Shown: positions 1 to 5,519, counted from the first letter of the stretch. The stretch is 5,519 nt of DNA from DATFKA01 sp042095835 (GCA_042095835.1 JBELML010000220.1:1-5519), one strand, 5' to 3'. The notes: generated by a model not told the origin, from the letters alone. A program made the numbers and translations.

Positions 1-49
1 AGACAATGCCTAGGCGGCCTCCCGCACTTCACTTATGACCTTTTTTACA

Positions 50-219
50 CTTAATACACTGTAAAATAAATTCCTTAGCGTTTTGAAGCCATCTTTTGAC
101 CAATATCTTCGTTGTGTACTCGCCTTGGTAGCTAAGGCTACCAGGCTGCGCCACGCCTTGACCTTGGCCAAAATCTTGACTGCAAAAGCATCAACTAACT
201 TAATTTACAGTGTACTTAA
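50..219. mobile_element. MITE-like palindromic element, 160 bp with 11-bp TIRs and 5-bp flanking direct repeats
   Basis: The ends are a perfect 11-bp inverted repeat: TACACTGTAAA at 55-65 and its reverse complement TTTACAGTGTA at 204-214. CTTAA lies immediately outside on both sides (50-54 and 215-219), as expected of a 5-bp target-site duplication. CTTAA is nearly self-complementary, so it could instead be part of longer inverted repeats. In the middle, 124-132 and 137-145 form a 9-bp stem (one T-G wobble) with loop TAAG. Its axis (134.5) coincides exactly with that of the terminal repeats. A further arm match, TTTTGACCAA (94-103) against TTGGCCAAAA (164-173), lies about the same axis. The whole element could therefore fold into one long imperfect hairpin. 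It has no room for a transposase. It could be a non-autonomous transposon or a dispersed intergenic repeat; a role as a transcription terminator is also possible. Copy number in the genome cannot be seen from here. Confidence 0.6.
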
Positions 220-347
220 TTTCGAGAAATAACCATTCCTTTTTAAGTTTTATTTTAATGCGTTTGCCCTAATACGCCATAGCTTCAGCGGAAGAGCAAG
301 CTTTCTCCGGCGGCCGAGTCCTTCGCCAGAAGAATAATCTAATTGTC
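220..347. other. Intergenic stretch downstream of the glycoside hydrolase gene, no gene seen
   Basis: This stretch lies between the palindromic element and the stop codon of the leftward hydrolase gene. Its first part is AT-rich. From about 261 to 332 it turns GC-rich and holds two small similar hairpins, CTTC-AGCG-GAAG at 283-294 and CTTC-GCCA-GAAG at 321-332. These have only 4-bp stems, and neither is followed by a clear T-run in the leftward direction, so I do not call a terminator. No convincing reading frame was found. The first 49 bases of the window also show no supported gene; they hold an 8-bp palindrome, GCCTAGGC, at 8-15. Confidence 0.4.
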
Positions 348-2168
348 CTATTTTTTAATTAAGGCGATCCAATCCTGGTTGGGCTTGGAAGGTGGTGTTC
401 CTAGACCTTGCCAAGCGCCTCCTTTCACAATGGAAAGGCTTCCTGTTTGTAGTTCGCCTCCTATTTTGGGATCATACCATTGAATTTGGAAATCTCCCTC
501 ACTATCACTGAGGTCTAAGCTAGAGGTTCCTCCTTTTTTTAAATATACCACATAGACTTCTTCAGATTTGGAGAAGCAATACGCATCTGGGTTGTCCACC
601 AAGTGATCAGAACTTAGCATTGCGGCATAGGGTATTTGCTTGAAAAAATCGTGAGCGATAGCACTTTGTTTCCACATATTTTCGCGGCTACGCCAATCTT
701 GGGCATTCAAATCATTGGGAGGTGTAAACCATCCAAAATACCACTCTACACCGGCACCGCCAGCCATAAGTGTACCCCAAAGTACCTCTTGACGCAGCGT
801 ATCATGGTCGGGATCTTCGGTATCAGATCGAGTGCCCGTATGCCAAGGTCCAATTTCATCCATCATGACGATCCAGGGTCGATTACGCTTTTGGGAGCGA
901 TCAATCCAATCTTTAATATCATGGTGAATATGATGCACATTAGAAACCTGCATCGATAAGCCATCTAGTCGATCAAAAGCTAGTAGCGGCTCTATGATAG
1001 GGGTACGTTCTGCCCGTTCTGACATGGTATGGATGACCAATGGGTTTTTATAAGGATCGTGATCTTTCAAGTAGCGAATCATCGCAAATCGTTGTTGATC
1101 GTTTTGTCCTTGAGGCCAAAAGCCAGGAGCTGGGCCATTTTCTTCGCCCATATTCCAAATGATATTGTTGTGGTAAGCAAAACGGGCAATTAATTCGCGA
1201 TAATAAAGCTTGCGTTCCAGGCCGGTATTCCCATCGTCTAGTACAAGCTCATTTTCTTTTTCCTGAGTAATCAAATGCATAATGATGCCCAATTGCTCTG
1301 CATGAGAAAAAATAATATCCCACTGTGCTAATTTACTCACATCATATCTTTGAAAATCCTTTTTCTCATGGCTTAAAAAAGGCCAAACATCTCTGGCATC
1401 GCCCTCAATATTTTGGGTGAGTATATAGGCTACATTCATGTTCTGAGCGGCTAAATAATTAAGCGCCCCAATGATGCCTTTACCCTTGCCCTGCCAGAGT
1501 GGGTCACCTACTTTCCAATCTTGGGCATGCGGCTCCCAGGTTTTCAGAAAATCCTTCTCTGGATCATAAGAATAAGTGCCATCAATATCCGCACAGGCGA
1601 GAAAGTTCTCTGGGGAGTTGGCACCAAATTTAAGAAAGGCTTGCCCATCTTCTGTATGCAAATAACGGGTGCCATTGTATTGTAATCGACCACTTTTTGC
1701 AAAACCAGCGGCATTCGAGGGAATGGGATTCACACTTAAACTTCCCTGTTTTCCGTCATGCGGTCGAATAGCCAATCCTCGGTAAGGGTCATCACTGATA
1801 GCGATTTGGTGCCCTTTCCGAAAGGAGACTTTATAATTCCAGACACCTGAAGAGGGAGGTGTAAAGAAAACACGCCATAGACCTCCGCTTTCGCTACTTG
1901 TCTGCGCACTATTCCCATCCGCAGCATAGAACCCAGGTACTGAGAAACTACGATCACCTTGTGAGAACTCTACTTGCAATCGATAATCCATGAAAGGATT
2001 TTCTGCTGCGGTTTCAGAAGTGGCTTTGGTAGAAAATTCTAGTTGTAAAGGCTGATATTGAAAATACTGCTCCTGCCCCCATAAAGCTTGGCTCCCAACA
2101 ACAAGGCACAGATAGCTGAGCGCGAGTAATATCTTTAGCTGAATAGAGAAAATATTTTGGTTTTTCAT
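348..2168 (-). CDS. Secreted glycoside-hydrolase-like protein with DUF5060-type N-terminus and collagenase-type C-terminal domain
   Basis: A 606-residue exported protein, probably a carbohydrate-active enzyme; its substrate is unknown. Residues 1 to about 30 form a Sec signal peptide: a lysine near the N-terminus, then a hydrophobic run, with possible cleavage after the GSQA motif (A28). No lipobox surrounds C21. Residues about 35-125 resemble the DUF5060 Ig-like domain, with NPFMDYRLQVEF, VPGFYAADG and WRVFFTPPSSGVWNYKVSF. The central part, about 160-515, resembles a DUF4038-like (beta/alpha)8 hydrolase. WNMGEEN (338-344) and MMDEIG (435-440) fit the acid/base and nucleophile loops, making E342 or E343 and E438 the likely catalytic pair (inferred). 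The last 80 or so residues resemble the putative collagen-binding domain of a collagenase (PF12904 type), which also ends GH140-like enzymes. There is no type IX secretion tail. No SusC/SusD genes are visible. The start is chosen because the signal peptide follows it directly. The fold is fairly secure, the activity is not. Confidence 0.85.
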   Translation of the reverse strand: MKNQNIFSIQLKILLALSYLCLVVGSQALWGQEQYFQYQPLQLEFSTKATSETAAENPFMDYRLQVEFSQGDRSFSVPGFYAADGNSAQTSSESGGLWRVFFTPPSSGVWNYKVSFRKGHQIAISDDPYRGLAIRPHDGKQGSLSVNPIPSNAAGFAKSGRLQYNGTRYLHTEDGQAFLKFGANSPENFLACADIDGTYSYDPEKDFLKTWEPHAQDWKVGDPLWQGKGKGIIGALNYLAAQNMNVAYILTQNIEGDARDVWPFLSHEKKDFQRYDVSKLAQWDIIFSHAEQLGIIMHLITQEKENELVLDDGNTGLERKLYYRELIARFAYHNNIIWNMGEENGPAPGFWPQGQNDQQRFAMIRYLKDHDPYKNPLVIHTMSERAERTPIIEPLLAFDRLDGLSMQVSNVHHIHHDIKDWIDRSQKRNRPWIVMMDEIGPWHTGTRSDTEDPDHDTLRQEVLWGTLMAGGAGVEWYFGWFTPPNDLNAQDWRSRENMWKQSAIAHDFFKQIPYAAMLSSDHLVDNPDAYCFSKSEEVYVVYLKKGGTSSLDLSDSEGDFQIQWYDPKIGGELQTGSLSIVKGGAWQGLGTPPSKPNQDWIALIKK

Positions 2169-2261
2169 AAATTAGGTTGATTGGCTGTATGCAGAAATAT
2201 AGGAATTATTGTCGGCTTATTCTGAATTTATGCCCTAAGACTCCCACCCTTTGGGTATAGA

Positions 2262-2516
2262 CTACTCCGCATAAAGCTGCCATAGTTCTTCCCATTCCTG
2301 CTCTAAACTACCCTGGTAGAAAGGTTGGTTGGCTCGATTATACCAGTATCGAGCATTCCACTCATCGCCTTCTTTGCGGTGAAGATAAGCGTGGATATGG
2401 GCACTTTTACGATCAGCACGCTGATCAATGAGGTCATGTGCTTTATCCCAATCACCTTCTTTGTCGTGATAAAGGGCTTTTGTGTGCACATTCCAATCAC
2501 TTGAATATTTTTTCAT
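2262..2516 (-). CDS. Small conserved protein of unknown function with an internal TPR-like duplication
   Basis: An 84-residue soluble protein without a signal peptide or membrane segment. I recognise the pattern from small hypothetical proteins found in several bacterial phyla (ALYHDxxGDWxxAHDL followed by HxHAYLHRKEGDxWNAxYWYxRA), but no function is known to me. The sequence repeats itself: KEGDWDKAHDLI (19-30) and KEGDEWNARYWYNRA (48-62) share a KEGD(x)W-x-x-A core, each preceded by a helix-like segment containing HD or HR. This looks like two short helical hairpins similar to TPR or Sel1 units (inferred). The protein is rich in Trp, Tyr, His and acidic residues. The ATG lies just beside an assembly gap. 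If the gap is closed by merging its identical flanks, an in-frame TGA lies ten codons upstream with no other ATG between, which supports this start. The gene would then sit 28 nt after the Nudix gene, probably in one operon. Confidence 0.8.
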   Translation of the reverse strand: MKKYSSDWNVHTKALYHDKEGDWDKAHDLIDQRADRKSAHIHAYLHRKEGDEWNARYWYNRANQPFYQGSLEQEWEELWQLYAE

Positions 2517-2534
2517 GTTTTGATGTTTTGATGT
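2511..2534 (-). repeat. Three tandem 8-bp units spanning the start codon of the small gene
   Basis: Read on the minus strand the stretch is ACATCAAA, ACATCAAA, ACATGAAA. The third unit differs by one base, and that base creates the ATG start codon of the 84-residue protein. The array runs up to within two bases of the assembly gap, and one and a half further units reappear on its far side (ACATCAAAACAT, 2637-2648). The true unit number is therefore uncertain. Confidence 0.7.
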
Positions 2535-2536
2535 GG

Positions 2537-2636
2537 NNNNNNNNNNNNNNNNNNNNNNNNNNNNNNNNNNNNNNNNNNNNNNNNNNNNNNNNNNNNNNNN
2601 NNNNNNNNNNNNNNNNNNNNNNNNNNNNNNNNNNNN
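2537..2636. other. Assembly gap of exactly 100 N with identical 14-bp flanks
   Basis: The 100 consecutive Ns are a common placeholder for a scaffold gap of unknown size, not a measured length. The 14 bases before the gap (2523-2536) and after it (2637-2650) are identical: ATGTTTTGATGTGG. Two contig ends that overlap but were not merged would look like this, and so would a collapsed tandem repeat. If the flanks are merged, the distance from the Nudix stop codon to the next start codon falls from 142 to 28 bases. Confidence 0.95.
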
Positions 2637-2658
2637 ATGTTTTGATGTGGGGCCTCTA

Positions 2659-3147
2659 TTAGATCACTTTTTCGCCTGTAATTTCCTCTACCATGCTCGT
2701 GAGGACCAAATGCTCATTATAGATGGCATTGAGGGCAAAAGGGCGTTCCTCCATAAGATATTTATAAATATGCCAATCTGTGGGAGGAGTAGGTACTTGG
2801 AGAACCTGGTCAAAGTGAATCCACTCGAGCGTACCTTCATCACAATCGGGAGGCCTCATCATAGGGATATCGGCTATATAGATATTACATTGCCAGTTAT
2901 ATTTGGTAGGCGAAGATTCAACCAGTACGCCACCGTACTTCAACTGATCTAATTGTAGCCCCGTTTCCTCATGGAGTTCTCGTAGGGCGGCAGTATATGG
3001 ATCTTCAAAGGGGTCGAGTTTGCCACCAACTGGTACATATTTTCCCTGGTGGGGTTCTTTGAATCGCTTTAATAATAAAAATTGTAGCTGATGGCGCAGC
3101 ACAATCATGGAAGCAGATCGTTTTAAACCTAGAGGAAAAGAAGACAT
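2659..3147 (-). CDS. Nudix hydrolase, MutT-like
   Basis: A 162-residue cytoplasmic Nudix protein that probably hydrolyses a nucleoside diphosphate linked to another group, such as 8-oxo-dGTP or another modified nucleotide. The Nudix box is perfect: G42-x5-E48-x7-R56-E57-L58-x-E60-E61-x-G63-L64. The two glutamates of the RELHEE core supply the Mg2+ ligands. The N-terminal strand MIVLRHQLQFLLLKR, followed by GKYVPVGGK, is the usual lead-in to the box. The length is typical of a single-domain member. The substrate cannot be read from the sequence; closest by look are proteins named 8-oxo-dGTP diphosphatase, which is a generic label. A Bacteroidota -7 element lies 22 bases upstream of the ATG, so this is probably the first gene of a leftward transcript with the 84-residue gene next. 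The leader before the ATG is A/T-rich with no strong Shine-Dalgarno, normal for this phylum. Confidence 0.92.
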   Translation of the reverse strand: MSSFPLGLKRSASMIVLRHQLQFLLLKRFKEPHQGKYVPVGGKLDPFEDPYTAALRELHEETGLQLDQLKYGGVLVESSPTKYNWQCNIYIADIPMMRPPDCDEGTLEWIHFDQVLQVPTPPTDWHIYKYLMEERPFALNAIYNEHLVLTSMVEEITGEKVI

Positions 3148-3169
3148 GGCTTTTTTAATTTAGTAAAAT

Positions 3170-3177
3170 CAAATATA
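3170..3177 (-). promoter_or_regulatory. Bacteroidota-type -7 promoter element for the Nudix gene
   Basis: Read on the minus strand this is TATATTTG, an exact match to the Bacteroidota primary-sigma -7 consensus TAnnTTTG. It lies 22 bases upstream of the Nudix ATG, leaving a short leader. No clean TTG -33 element is seen at about 20 bases further upstream, only a T-run, so the -33 half is weak. Confidence 0.6.
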
Positions 3178-3203
3178 CGGTTTCAATTTTCTGAAAAAAG
3201 GCT

Positions 3204-3211
3204 TACATTTG
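3204..3211 (+). promoter_or_regulatory. Bacteroidota-type -7 promoter element for the bL31 gene
   Basis: TACATTTG is an exact match to the TAnnTTTG consensus and lies 28 bases upstream of the bL31 ATG. A T-rich segment near 3181-3190 could serve as a degenerate -33 element. The leftward -7 element of the Nudix gene is 26 bases away, so the upstream halves of the two promoters overlap. Confidence 0.6.
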
Positions 3212-3239
3212 CATTCCTAAAATAAAAAACGGCAGAACG

Positions 3240-3500
3240 ATGAAAAAGGACACGCATCCAGGCAACTATAGAATGGTAGTTTTCAAAGATTTATCTTGTG
3301 ATAAGTCTATCTTGACGCGTTCTTGCGTGAACACGAAAGAAACTACGGTTTGGGAAGATGGCAAAGAATATCCATTGGTAAAATTGGAAATTTCTAGTGA
3401 GTCTCACCCATTCTTTACAGGAAAAATGAAATTCGTTGATACGGCTGGTCGTATCGACAAGTTCAATAAGAAGTTTGCTAAGTTTGCTAAAAAGGCTTAA
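3240..3500 (+). CDS. rpmE2: 50S ribosomal protein bL31, type B
   Basis: An 86-residue protein of the large ribosomal subunit. It begins MKKDTHPGNYRMVVFKD and contains the hallmark segments YPLVKLEISSESHPFFTGK (44-62) and VDTAGRIDKFNKKF (66-79), ending in a basic lysine-rich tail. These mark the type B (YkgM/RpmE2) form. It has no CxxC zinc knuckle, so it is the zinc-independent form; the only cysteines are C20 and C29, too far apart for a CxxC. In many bacteria type B L31 is a paralogue induced when zinc is scarce. In Bacteroidota it is, as far as I know, commonly the standard copy, and no Zur-like operator is evident here. The gene has its own likely promoter, and a hairpin that may terminate transcription follows about 40 bases after the stop. 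Confidence 0.96.
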   Translation: MKKDTHPGNYRMVVFKDLSCDKSILTRSCVNTKETTVWEDGKEYPLVKLEISSESHPFFTGKMKFVDTAGRIDKFNKKFAKFAKKA

Positions 3501-3542
3501 TTCATCCAATAGGAAAAGAATTAAGATAGGACTTAGAAGGCT

Positions 3543-3575
3543 GGGGGTAAAGTGGTAAAAGACTGCTTTACCCTC
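3543..3575 (+). terminator. Candidate intrinsic terminator after the bL31 gene
   Basis: The arms 3543-3555 and 3563-3575 pair over 13 bp, including an uninterrupted GGGTAAAG/CTTTACCC core and three G-T wobbles, around a 7-base loop (TAAAAGA). The downstream stretch AATCTGTTTCTT is only moderately T-rich, so termination may be partial, or the hairpin may act as a 3' stabiliser. Confidence 0.5.
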
Positions 3576-3654
3576 AATCTGTTTCTTAGTAACCATCAAC
3601 ACTTAAGATACACACTATACCCTCAAACTTTCTAGTAACCTCAAACCATCAGCT

Positions 3655-4857
3655 ATGCCTACGATTATACTTTTCGACAATCATGTTAGAGAAGAACTTC
3701 TACCACTAACTTACACTCGACCTGTGGGAGAGCTGAGGGTAGGACTTCTCACTATACGTGAAAAGTGGGAAAAGTGGCTTGATGCGCCCGCTCATTATAT
3801 CACACAAGATTATCTAGCGGGGAAATATGGCTTGGATTACAGTGATGACAACTATGTCATTAATGCCTCTGCACTACCCTCTGAGCAGCTATGTGAGTTA
3901 ATCCGACAAATGGGAAATAATGAAGCCTATTTAAAAGACGATGAACTCATTGTGGCTAAAGTTGGGGTAAAACAACTAGAGAAACTCATCAAAGATGAGG
4001 AAATAGAAGAGTTAACAGGTCTTGATATCCAAGATACCACCTACGATAAGATCAATCATCTGTGGGACCTTATTGAACTTAATGACAAGGCCATCAGAGA
4101 TGATTTTGCCTTACTCACCAAAGGACGTAGCTCTGCCAAGATTAGCGCTAGCAACCATGTGATTAATCCAGAACAAATTTTTGTAGAAGAGGGCGCAAGT
4201 ATAGAAGGTAGTTTCCTTAATGCAAAGGAAGGTCCTATCTATATTGGTAAACATGCGGAGATCATGGAAGGTAGCACACTACGGGGCAGTATTGCAATCG
4301 GTGAGCATGCTAAAGTACGGATGGGAGCAAGAATTTACGGCGGCACTACCGTTGGGCCCTACTCCAAGATTGGCGGCGAGGTCATCAATTCCATCCTTTA
4401 TGCCTACTCCAATAAATCTCACGATGGCTTCTTGGGCCAGAGTTACCTTGGGGAATGGTGCAATATTGGTGCCGACACCAACACCTCCAACCTGAAAAAT
4501 GATTATAGCGAAGTGAAGCTATGGAACTATCCTGCCGGACGCTTTGTCAAAACAGCTACTCAATTTTTGGGATTAATTATGGGAGACCATGCTAAAACAG
4601 GGATCAATGCCATGCTCAATACAGGTACCGTGATTGGAGTAAGTGCCAATGTTTTTGGAAGTGGATATCCTCGTCCTTTTATACCGTCTTTTTCTTGGGG
4701 TGGAGCACATGGCTATCAGACGTTCAAAATTGAAAAAGCCTTTGCAATGAGTGAGCGGATGATGGAAAGGCGACAAGTCCAGTTTACGCCAGAGGAGCGC
4801 CTTATCCTGCTGAGAATTTATGAAGATACGGCTAAATTCCGTCGATGGGAAAAGTAA
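3655..4857 (+). CDS. GlmU-family nucleotidyltransferase/acetyltransferase-like protein (alternate bacterial GlmU type)
   Basis: A 400-residue cytoplasmic protein of the Bacteroidota-type GlmU-like family (I recall TIGR03991, proposed to make UDP-GlcNAc in species that have GlmM but lack classical GlmU). Residues 1 to about 155 are the nucleotidyltransferase-like part. The usual GxGTxM...PK nucleotide loop is absent; the family signature LPLTYTRPVGELRVGLLTIREKW (16-38) takes its place. From about 165 to 335 hexapeptide repeats form a left-handed beta helix, for example IYIGKHAEI, GSIAIGEHAKV and GTVIGVSANV. The segment NKSHDGFLGQSYLG (253-266) followed by NIGADTNTSNL resembles the acetyltransferase core of GlmU, making H256 the likely counterpart of its catalytic histidine (inferred). 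A C-terminal helix (about 362-400) rich in Arg and Glu follows. It lies next to the bL31 gene, a pairing I recall in other Bacteroidota. The next gene overlaps its end by 13 bp. Family membership is secure, the exact sugar substrate less so. Confidence 0.88.
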   Translation: MPTIILFDNHVREELLPLTYTRPVGELRVGLLTIREKWEKWLDAPAHYITQDYLAGKYGLDYSDDNYVINASALPSEQLCELIRQMGNNEAYLKDDELIVAKVGVKQLEKLIKDEEIEELTGLDIQDTTYDKINHLWDLIELNDKAIRDDFALLTKGRSSAKISASNHVINPEQIFVEEGASIEGSFLNAKEGPIYIGKHAEIMEGSTLRGSIAIGEHAKVRMGARIYGGTTVGPYSKIGGEVINSILYAYSNKSHDGFLGQSYLGEWCNIGADTNTSNLKNDYSEVKLWNYPAGRFVKTATQFLGLIMGDHAKTGINAMLNTGTVIGVSANVFGSGYPRPFIPSFSWGGAHGYQTFKIEKAFAMSERMMERRQVQFTPEERLILLRIYEDTAKFRRWEK

Positions 4858-5519
4858 ACTGGTGGACCAAGCTATTAAGTTATATTGCAGAGTATCCACT
4901 CGAACGCGTGGCTAGTGAGCATAATGAAGAACTTCTTGTACTCCTTCGTAACGGTCGCCACCAGCTCTGTACACCTAATGCCATCTATAGCTACGACGAT
5001 CTCTACAACAACTTCTCCGAATCATTAGCCAAAATCCACATTAAGGAACGCCCAATCGAGGAGGTGCTGGTTTTGGGATTAGGCCTAGGGAGCATTCCGC
5101 TCCTTTTAGAAAAAAGTTTTGACTTAGCACCTCATATTACTGCGGTCGAAATTGATGAAGAAGTCATCTATTTAGCCAATAAATATGTCCTCCAAAACTT
5201 AAAAAGTCCGATTGATTGTATCTGCACGGATGCCAGGGTCTTCTTGCAGCTTGATCCCAAGCTATATGATCTCATTTGCATGGACGTTTTTAAGGATGAT
5301 ATTATTCCAGCTACTTTCCGAGGAGTAGATTTCTTAGAGGATTTGCAAGCACATCTTAAAAAAGAAGGCATACTCCTTTTCAATCATCTTGCCTTGACCT
5401 CTCATGACAAAAAGGAGGCACAAGCTTATTTCGAAGAGATATTCATTAAGGTCTTCCCAAATGCAAGTATTATAGATACGCGGTCCAACTACGTACTCCT
5501 TAATGATAGCAAGTTCTTA
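4845..5519 (+). CDS. Spermidine-synthase-like class I methyltransferase, 3' end outside the window
   Basis: An open frame of 225 codons from ATG 4845 to the window edge with no stop, so the C-terminus is missing. It has a Rossmann-type SAM-binding fold: motif I VLVLGLGLGS (74-83, with G78, G80 and G82), the acidic pair AVEID (100-104, with E102 and D104), the CTDA motif (127-130, with D129 as likely adenine ligand), and YDLICMDVF (141-149) for the strand 4 motif. The order matches spermidine-synthase-like proteins. However, the stretch after motif IV (MDVFKDDIIPATF) lacks the DP-type aspartate and glycine-proline pattern of true SpeE. I therefore expect a methyltransferase or uncharacterised SpeE-like protein, not a confirmed polyamine enzyme. 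The frame overlaps the end of the GlmU-like gene by 13 bp in a different frame, which suggests coupled translation. No other ATG occurs until codon 146, which supports the chosen start. Confidence 0.85.
   Translation, partial: MGKVNWWTKLLSYIAEYPLERVASEHNEELLVLLRNGRHQLCTPNAIYSYDDLYNNFSESLAKIHIKERPIEEVLVLGLGLGSIPLLLEKSFDLAPHITAVEIDEEVIYLANKYVLQNLKSPIDCICTDARVFLQLDPKLYDLICMDVFKDDIIPATFRGVDFLEDLQAHLKKEGILLFNHLALTSHDKKEAQAYFEEIFIKVFPNASIIDTRSNYVLLNDSKFL

Noticed and set aside
1..54. Plus-strand open frame of 17 codons ending at TAA, possibly the tail of a gene entering from the left
   Set aside because: It is too short to show any family signal, and its stop codon lies within the flank of the palindromic element.
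636..959. Open frame of 107 codons on the plus strand
   Set aside because: It lies entirely opposite the hydrolase gene, its translation shows no family resemblance, and the opposite frame has clear domain and catalytic motifs.
2194..2201. Possible -7 promoter element TATATTTC on the minus strand upstream of the hydrolase gene
   Set aside because: It misses the final conserved G of TAnnTTTG and has no TTG at the expected upstream distance, so the support is too thin for a feature.
2246..2258. Small inverted repeat ACCC-TTT-GGGT between the small gene and the hydrolase gene
   Set aside because: The stem is only 4 bp and no T-run follows in the leftward direction, so it is not a credible terminator.
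2533..2952. Plus-strand frame running out of the N gap
   Set aside because: It is largely made of undefined bases and otherwise runs antisense to the Nudix gene, whose Nudix box is perfect.
3583..3640. Near-repeat TTCTTAGTAACC / TTCTAGTAACC upstream of the GlmU-like gene
   Set aside because: Only two short imperfect copies with no palindromic or operator-like structure; this could easily arise by chance in an AT-rich spacer.
5168..5383. Minus-strand frame of 71 codons
   Set aside because: It is the shadow of the methyltransferase-like gene, which has an uninterrupted frame with SAM-binding motifs across the same region.

Overview
The window looks like a chromosomal segment of a Bacteroidota bacterium, most plausibly from the Saprospiraceae/Lewinella side of the phylum. 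The basis is the type B L31 protein, the Bacteroidota-style GlmU-like protein beside it, moderate GC content, A-rich leaders without clear Shine-Dalgarno sites, and two exact matches to the Bacteroidota -7 promoter consensus TAnnTTTG. The genus is an inference from gene style; no marker in the window fixes it.

Layout. Positions 1-347 hold no convincing gene. They contain a compact imperfect palindrome (55-214) with 11-bp terminal inverted repeats flanked by CTTAA direct repeats, which looks like a small non-autonomous mobile element (MITE-like). A leftward block follows: a secreted glycoside-hydrolase-like protein with an N-terminal DUF5060-type domain and a C-terminal collagenase-type accessory domain (348-2168), a small conserved protein of unknown function with an internal duplication (2262-2516), and a Nudix hydrolase (2659-3147). 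A 100-N assembly gap (2537-2636) lies between the last two. Its flanks carry the same 14 bases, so the gap may contain little or no real sequence.

A divergent promoter region (about 3148-3239) separates the leftward Nudix gene from a rightward block: ribosomal protein bL31 type B (3240-3500), a hairpin that may terminate it (3543-3575), a GlmU-family nucleotidyltransferase/acetyltransferase-like protein (3655-4857), and a spermidine-synthase-like methyltransferase that overlaps the GlmU-like gene by 13 bp and runs off the window (4845-5519+).

How the genes relate. The rightward genes are housekeeping: translation, and probably UDP-GlcNAc supply for cell wall and lipid A. The overlap suggests that the methyltransferase-like gene is translated together with the GlmU-like gene. 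The Nudix gene and the small protein may share a transcript. The glycoside hydrolase is a lone exported enzyme with no SusC/SusD partner in view. I see no defence system, CRISPR array, tRNA, rRNA or phage module. The most noteworthy non-coding signals are the MITE-like palindrome and the octamer repeat at the assembly gap.
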